A stretch of DNA of 7,811 nt from Coleofasciculus sp. S288 (GTDB lineage Bacteria > Cyanobacteriota > Cyanobacteriia > Cyanobacteriales > Coleofasciculaceae), in contig JAIUYC010000147.1 of assembly GCA_020216575.1 (NCBI GenBank), positions 1 through 7,811 on the forward strand, written 5' to 3'. Under the pieces are notes generated by a model. That model did not search any database. It had not been told where the DNA came from and saw nothing but the letters and a program-made list of their open reading frames with translations. Position numbers and translations under genes: made by a program. Below are positions 5,126-7,811 of the stretch, piece by piece (position 1 is the stretch's first letter; every line of letters begins with the position of its first letter).

Positions 5126-5166
5126 GGGGGTCTGACCCTTCATTTCGCCTATGGGGTCAGACCCTC
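5126..5166. repeat. REP-like palindrome with GGGTCTGACCC / GGGTCAGACCC arms
   Basis: GGGTCTGACCC (5128-5138) and GGGTCAGACCC (5154-5164) are perfect 11-base inverted arms around a 15-base loop, extended by wobble and one more pair to 5126/5166. Each arm is itself nearly palindromic about its centre. This TCTGAC/GTCAGA-centred, G/C-flanked palindrome resembles dispersed REP elements associated with REP tyrosine transposases in many bacteria; that link is from memory. No T-run follows. Confidence 0.6.
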
Positions 5167-5233
5167 CGCCCCCGACTCTATAAAACGAGTCATATTAGAA
5201 ATACACTATCAAGTTCCCTTTGCTTAACGTCCG

Positions 5234-5443
5234 ATGCCAGACCCAGTTTCTCTCTTACCTGGTGCTATCTCGGATTTATTTGCTCAAGCTAGCAGTTCTG
5301 GACAAATTACAGAGGCTGACCAATATGTACTCAGAGCAGCATTATTAGAGGATTCTCTCACCGATGAAGAGAGAGCTGCGATCGACAGGTTACTGCATGC
5401 TGTCTGTCGGGGACGGATGAAACTAGTGAATGAGAGTCATTAG
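5234..5443 (+). CDS. Small conserved-type hypothetical protein, convergent with truB
   Basis: 69 residues, acidic and predicted to be helical: PGAISDLFAQASSSGQITEADQ (9-30) then YVLRAALLEDSLTDEERAAIDRLLHAVCRGRM (31-62). The heptad-like Leu/Ala/Ile spacing of the second half and the TDEERAAIDRLL segment suggest a compact helical hairpin rather than a random frame. It looks like the small helical proteins conserved among cyanobacteria, but I cannot name a family. No clear ribosome site precedes the ATG at 5234, as is common in this group. It ends three bases before the truB stop on the other strand. Function unknown. Confidence 0.7.
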   Translation: MPDPVSLLPGAISDLFAQASSSGQITEADQYVLRAALLEDSLTDEERAAIDRLLHAVCRGRMKLVNESH

Positions 5444-5446
5444 TTC

Positions 5447-6355
5447 TTAGTCTTTGGCAGAAGCAAAAACAATCTGAGGAGCAAGCAATAGTCCACTTTC
5501 TGAGTGGATCATCTTGCTAATTCCCAAAAACTCACCCGTTTCACAGTGAACCTGCAAGATGTCCGTAGAGGCATCGGCTGAGGCATTGTTCCAAGGCAAA
5601 CGCTGTCCCAGGCACCAGCGATGGGCTTCTTCTGCTGATAAGGTAACGGTTGGTAAATGCGCCAAACCAATTTCTGGCGGAATGGGTTGAAAGGTTTCTT
5701 GATTCAGTTGAGCCTCTAATTCGTCCAATGTGAGGCTATCTGCCAAATCGAAGCCGCCGCTTTGGGTGCGAGTTAGGGACGCCAAGACGCCACCGACATG
5801 AACAGACGCGCCTAAGTCACGCGCGATCGCCCGAATATACGTACCCGAACCGCATGCGATCGCAACATCAATCTCCGGAAACTCTCCCGGACGCCAATCT
5901 AAAACCTCTATATTGTAAACCTCAACCTCTCGCACTGGGACTTCAACCACTTCACCGGCTCTCGCTAAATCGTACAACCGTTTCCCTTTCACCTGAATCG
6001 CGCTGTAAATGGGCGGTACTTGCTGAATTTTGCCCTTAAACTGTTTGAGCCTCGGCAAGACATCGTCTAGCGTCAAGTGAGTGGCTGACTCAGTGGCGAC
6101 AATCTCCCCTTCCAAGTCATCCGTCGTCGTCCTCACCCCTAATCGGATGGTTGCTCGGTATGCCTTATCCTGGCGCATATATTGCAACAGCCGTGTTGCT
6201 CTACCGAGTGCAATGGGTAAGACACCCGTAGCCGCCGGATCTAACGTTCCTCCATGTCCGACTCGCTTAAGATGCAGAAGACGGCGCACCCTGGCAACGC
6301 AGTCATGGGATGTTAATCCTGCTGGCTTGTTTAAGTTCAAAAAACCTTCATTCAT
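5447..6355 (-). CDS. truB: tRNA pseudouridine(55) synthase TruB
   Basis: 302 residues from ATG 6355. Converts U55 of the tRNA T-loop to pseudouridine in the cytoplasm. Motifs in order: [12 protein letters not shown] (7-18), [17 protein letters not shown] (31-47) with the catalytic nucleophile Asp39, KAYRA (64-68) with the active-site Tyr66, [13 protein letters not shown] (71-83), and the [14 protein letters not shown] motif in the second half of the domain. The tail ([25 protein letters not shown] onwards) is the PUA-like C-terminal region. Reading could extend upstream to 6409, but those 18 codons overlap a repeat remnant and lie outside the family start, where [11 protein letters not shown] is typical. 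Two HIP1 sites lie inside the gene. It appears monocistronic, converging with the small gene at 5443. Confidence 0.96.
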   Translation of the reverse strand: MNEGFLNLNKPAGLTSHDCVARVRRLLHLKRVGHGGTLDPAATGVLPIALGRATRLLQYMRQDKAYRATIRLGVRTTTDDLEGEIVATESATHLTLDDVLPRLKQFKGKIQQVPPIYSAIQVKGKRLYDLARAGEVVEVPVREVEVYNIEVLDWRPGEFPEIDVAIACGSGTYIRAIARDLGASVHVGGVLASLTRTQSGGFDLADSLTLDELEAQLNQETFQPIPPEIGLAHLPTVTLSAEEAHRWCLGQRLPWNNASADASTDILQVHCETGEFLGISKMIHSESGLLLAPQIVFASAKD

Positions 6356-6386
6356 ACTGAGTTGCTGTCTAACGTAGAATTTAACG

Positions 6387-6413
6387 AACCGCAGAGGTAC
6401 AGAGGACACTGAG
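6387..6413 (+). repeat. GCAGAGG-type degenerate repeat remnant
   Basis: AACCGCAGAGG at 6387-6397 is followed by a second CAGAGGACACTGAGG run. This resembles the short GCAGAGG-based low-complexity repeats frequent between genes of filamentous cyanobacteria (recalled, not searched). It sits just upstream of truB and disfavours the longer truB start. Confidence 0.45.
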
Positions 6414-6556
6414 GTAAGAGAAAGAGAGAGTTATACGTTTGAATGCAACTTGGTATCACAGTTTTTCGTGTCGGAGTTTGAGAGTTGGGAGGCGATCGCA
6501 TTTGATTTGATAAGCTGTTGTTTAGAAGGTTGGTGAGTAGAATGGCAAAAATTTTT

Positions 6557-6588
6557 CCTTCTCTCCGCGTCTGGAGCGTCCCCGCGTC
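6557..6588 (-). repeat. CGCGTC-type degenerate repeat remnant
   Basis: CTCTCCGCGTC, GGAGCGTC, CCCGCGTC appear in succession (6561-6588). This is the complement of GACGCGG-type runs that often accompany the GCAGAGG repeats in filamentous cyanobacteria. Copies are imperfect and the element looks decayed. Confidence 0.4.
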
Positions 6589-6840
6589 AATCTCAACCAA
6601 CTACTGATGACAACACCCTTACTTTAGTGAGCGATCGCTCTGAGCCATCTTACCCCGCATCAATGGGTTTGGTGGGTATAGACCCAAAGGTAATTGAAGT
6701 TGCAGTTTCTCAACTCCTCAGTAAAATTTGGCAAATTGTATAAAATGTAACCAAAAATTCCCCCGTCCATTTCTTCGCTAGATGACAATAGGTTAAGAGC
6801 CATACAAGAGGTTGTGATCAGAAAGAGCGGAGACTAAGGA

Positions 6841-7811
6841 ATGTACGTCTATCGCACCCCTCAGTTCAATGAAAAGGCAGAGCGGTACGGGATGCAAACA
6901 CGCATTGAGGATTTGTGTGCTGAACTAGAGACTCAGAGAATCGATGAGGTTCAGGCTCATTTTGAGAGAGTCTATCCCTACTTAAAGCGCCGAACCTTAA
7001 ACCGGAGAATCACTGCACGTATTCTGAGAGTCGATGACGAGCAAGTTCTCTGCCTGCTCGATATCTTTAAGCGGGGTGACAATGACTACGAACAGTTTCT
7101 TGAAGATCCGCGAGGCTACGGCCAAACCCATCTCGAACCTCAACTCGACGAGCAACAGCTTCGAGATTGGCTTGCCGAGCAAAAAATTAAGCAACCCATC
7201 AGCCAGCAACTCCCAGAACTACCACCTGAATTGAGTTCCTGGCTAGAACCTCCTGGTTGGGAGATGGAAACGGGGACAGAAGACTGGGTGATTTATGAGA
7301 GCGAAGAATGGGTGAAGCGGTTTCAAACGCCTGAAATTCAAGATGCCTGGGAAACCTATCACCAAATTATTTTAGGAATTAGAAGCAAAACCCTTCCCTC
7401 AGAAGAGTTTCCGGATTTGGCAAATGTGAAGCTGTGTGCGTTGAACCGTTGCTACGTCCTCTATAGCCAACTGGAAACACCTGATACTGCCGTTGGAGGA
7501 GTTGTGTTTCTATTGGCTCCCTTCAATCGCTACCCCTCCACCATCGAGATTATCGAGGTGGGGGAAGCGACTCACTTGTTTAAAGGCACTGGCTCGGAGA
7601 TAGCTACTGAGGAACTTGAGATAGAGTTCGGACAAGATACGTTTGAATCCCAGAATACAGTAACCTACAACTTCCTAGCACAGGACTTGAGCCTCCACGA
7701 CTTGACGCCCTATGCGAGACGTTCCTATCCCGCCTATCTGCTGGCGGATGAAGAAAGCTGGCTGGCAATCGAGCGGGGGAAAGAAGCAAATTTGGCGCTT
7801 TCGGCGGAAGA
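6841..7811 (+). CDS. N-terminal part of a large protein, RelE-like start, possibly UvrD-type helicase (runs off window)
   Basis: The frame is open from ATG 6841 to the last base, 323 complete codons, with no stop. CGGAG lies eight bases upstream and an in-frame TAA at 6835 fixes the start. Residues 1-100 (FNEKAERYG...RIEDLCAELE...RVYPYLKRRTLNRRITARILRVDDEQVLCLLDIFKRGDNDYEQFL) have the helix pair, Arg/Lys-rich strands and LLDIFKRGDNDYE ending of RelE/HigB-like toxin folds. Residues 101-320 are acidic and Trp-rich with no motif I know. The last residues (ERGKEANLALSAEE) resemble the segment before the P-loop in superfamily 1 helicases with similar N-termini. No Walker motif is inside the window, so the helicase call is inference. 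Confidence 0.55.
   Translation, partial: MYVYRTPQFNEKAERYGMQTRIEDLCAELETQRIDEVQAHFERVYPYLKRRTLNRRITARILRVDDEQVLCLLDIFKRGDNDYEQFLEDPRGYGQTHLEPQLDEQQLRDWLAEQKIKQPISQQLPELPPELSSWLEPPGWEMETGTEDWVIYESEEWVKRFQTPEIQDAWETYHQIILGIRSKTLPSEEFPDLANVKLCALNRCYVLYSQLETPDTAVGGVVFLLAPFNRYPSTIEIIEVGEATHLFKGTGSEIATEELEIEFGQDTFESQNTVTYNFLAQDLSLHDLTPYARRSYPAYLLADEESWLAIERGKEANLALSAE

Larger units (their letters stand above)
4627..5233. other. 607-base structured intergenic region
   Basis: No protein gene is supported here. From left to right it holds the leader and operator-like dyad of the minus-strand peptide unit (4667-4693), an inverted repeat TTGACTT/AAGTCAA (4693-4699 and 4725-4731), a plus-strand promoter (4748-4776), a candidate small RNA (about 4783-5027) ending in a terminator, a REP-like palindrome (5126-5166), and a small hairpin GACTC/GAGTC (5174-5178 and 5187-5191) ahead of the next gene. 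Short frames such as 10 codons at 4858 and 13 codons at 4928 have no ribosome site. Confidence 0.7.
466..6638. repeat. HIP1 octamers GCGATCGC, seven dispersed copies
   Basis: GCGATCGC lies at 466-473, 2976-2983, 3789-3796, 5823-5830, 5856-5863, 6492-6499 and 6631-6638. The last is the core of a 12-base palindrome, GAGCGATCGCTC, at 6629-6640. Chance expectation for a given octamer in this length is about 0.1. HIP1 is the highly iterated palindrome of many cyanobacterial genomes, so this is the main taxonomic clue. The sites fall both inside genes (2976, 3789, 5823, 5856) and between them (466, 6492, 6631). Confidence 0.93.
6356..6840. other. 485-base gene-free region between truB and the right-hand gene
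   Basis: Contains two degenerate repeat remnants (6387-6413 and 6557-6588), two HIP1 sites (6492-6499, 6631-6638), and TATAAA (6739-6744), a possible -10 for the right-hand gene but without a good -35. An 82-codon open frame on the minus strand (6600-6352) runs through the repeats and has no family-like features. No RNA gene is apparent. Confidence 0.6.

Noticed and set aside
5854..6377. Plus-strand open frames opposite truB
   Set aside because: Antisense shadows of a highly conserved gene, with Arg/Ser/Pro-rich low-complexity translations.
6356..6409. Longer truB start at 6409
   Set aside because: The 18 added residues overlap repeat sequence and precede the usual family N-terminus, so the ATG at 6355 was preferred.
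6352..6600. 82-codon minus-strand frame upstream of truB
   Set aside because: Runs through two repeat remnants, has a Ser/Asn/Leu-biased translation, and overlaps the truB start.
6997..7789. Short frames on both strands within the right-hand gene
   Set aside because: The +1 frame from 6841 is open to the window end with protein-like composition; the others are shadows.

Overview
The window reads as chromosome from a cyanobacterium, probably filamentous. The HIP1 octamer GCGATCGC occurs seven times in 7.8 kb (starts at 466, 2976, 3789, 5823, 5856, 6492 and 6631), against roughly 0.1 expected by chance. Degenerate GCAGAGG / CGCGTC-type repeats near 6390 and 6570 also look like those of filamentous cyanobacteria. 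No tRNA or rRNA is visible.

Layout. Bases 1-1258 look like an accessory region of high G+C. They hold the 3' part of an unrecognised beta-rich protein, a 40-base-period degenerate repeat with a strong hairpin, and a GFA/CENP-V-type zinc protein bounded by the inverted heptamers GTTAGGC and GCCTAAC, like an integron cassette. Bases 1259-2203 carry a small AT-richer secreted protein and a GNAT acetyltransferase. The acetyltransferase overlaps tail to tail with a three-gene minus-strand unit (4626 down to 2151): an unlisted 42-residue peptide, then a hairpin with a T-rich tail, then a JmjC/cupin-4 Fe(II) oxygenase, then a sucrase/ferredoxin-like [2Fe-2S] protein. A short peptide, an attenuator-like hairpin and then redox enzymes is an arrangement common in ribosomally made, modified peptide (RiPP) loci. 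This is the most interesting protein-level candidate here.

Bases 4627-5233 form a 607-base intergenic region packed with dyads. It contains an operator-like 27-base dyad ahead of the peptide gene. On the plus strand it has a good sigma-70-type promoter (TTGATA, 17 bases, TACGAT) and, about 220 bases later, a textbook Rho-independent terminator with no credible ORF between them. That is a candidate small RNA of about 245 nt. A REP-like palindrome (GGGTCTGACCC / GGGTCAGACCC) follows.

Bases 5234-7811 look like core genome: a conserved small protein convergent with truB (tRNA pseudouridine-55 synthase), a 485-base gene-free stretch with repeat remnants, and the first 323 codons of a large protein that runs off the window. 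Its N-terminus looks RelE-like, and its end may be entering a UvrD/superfamily 1 helicase domain.
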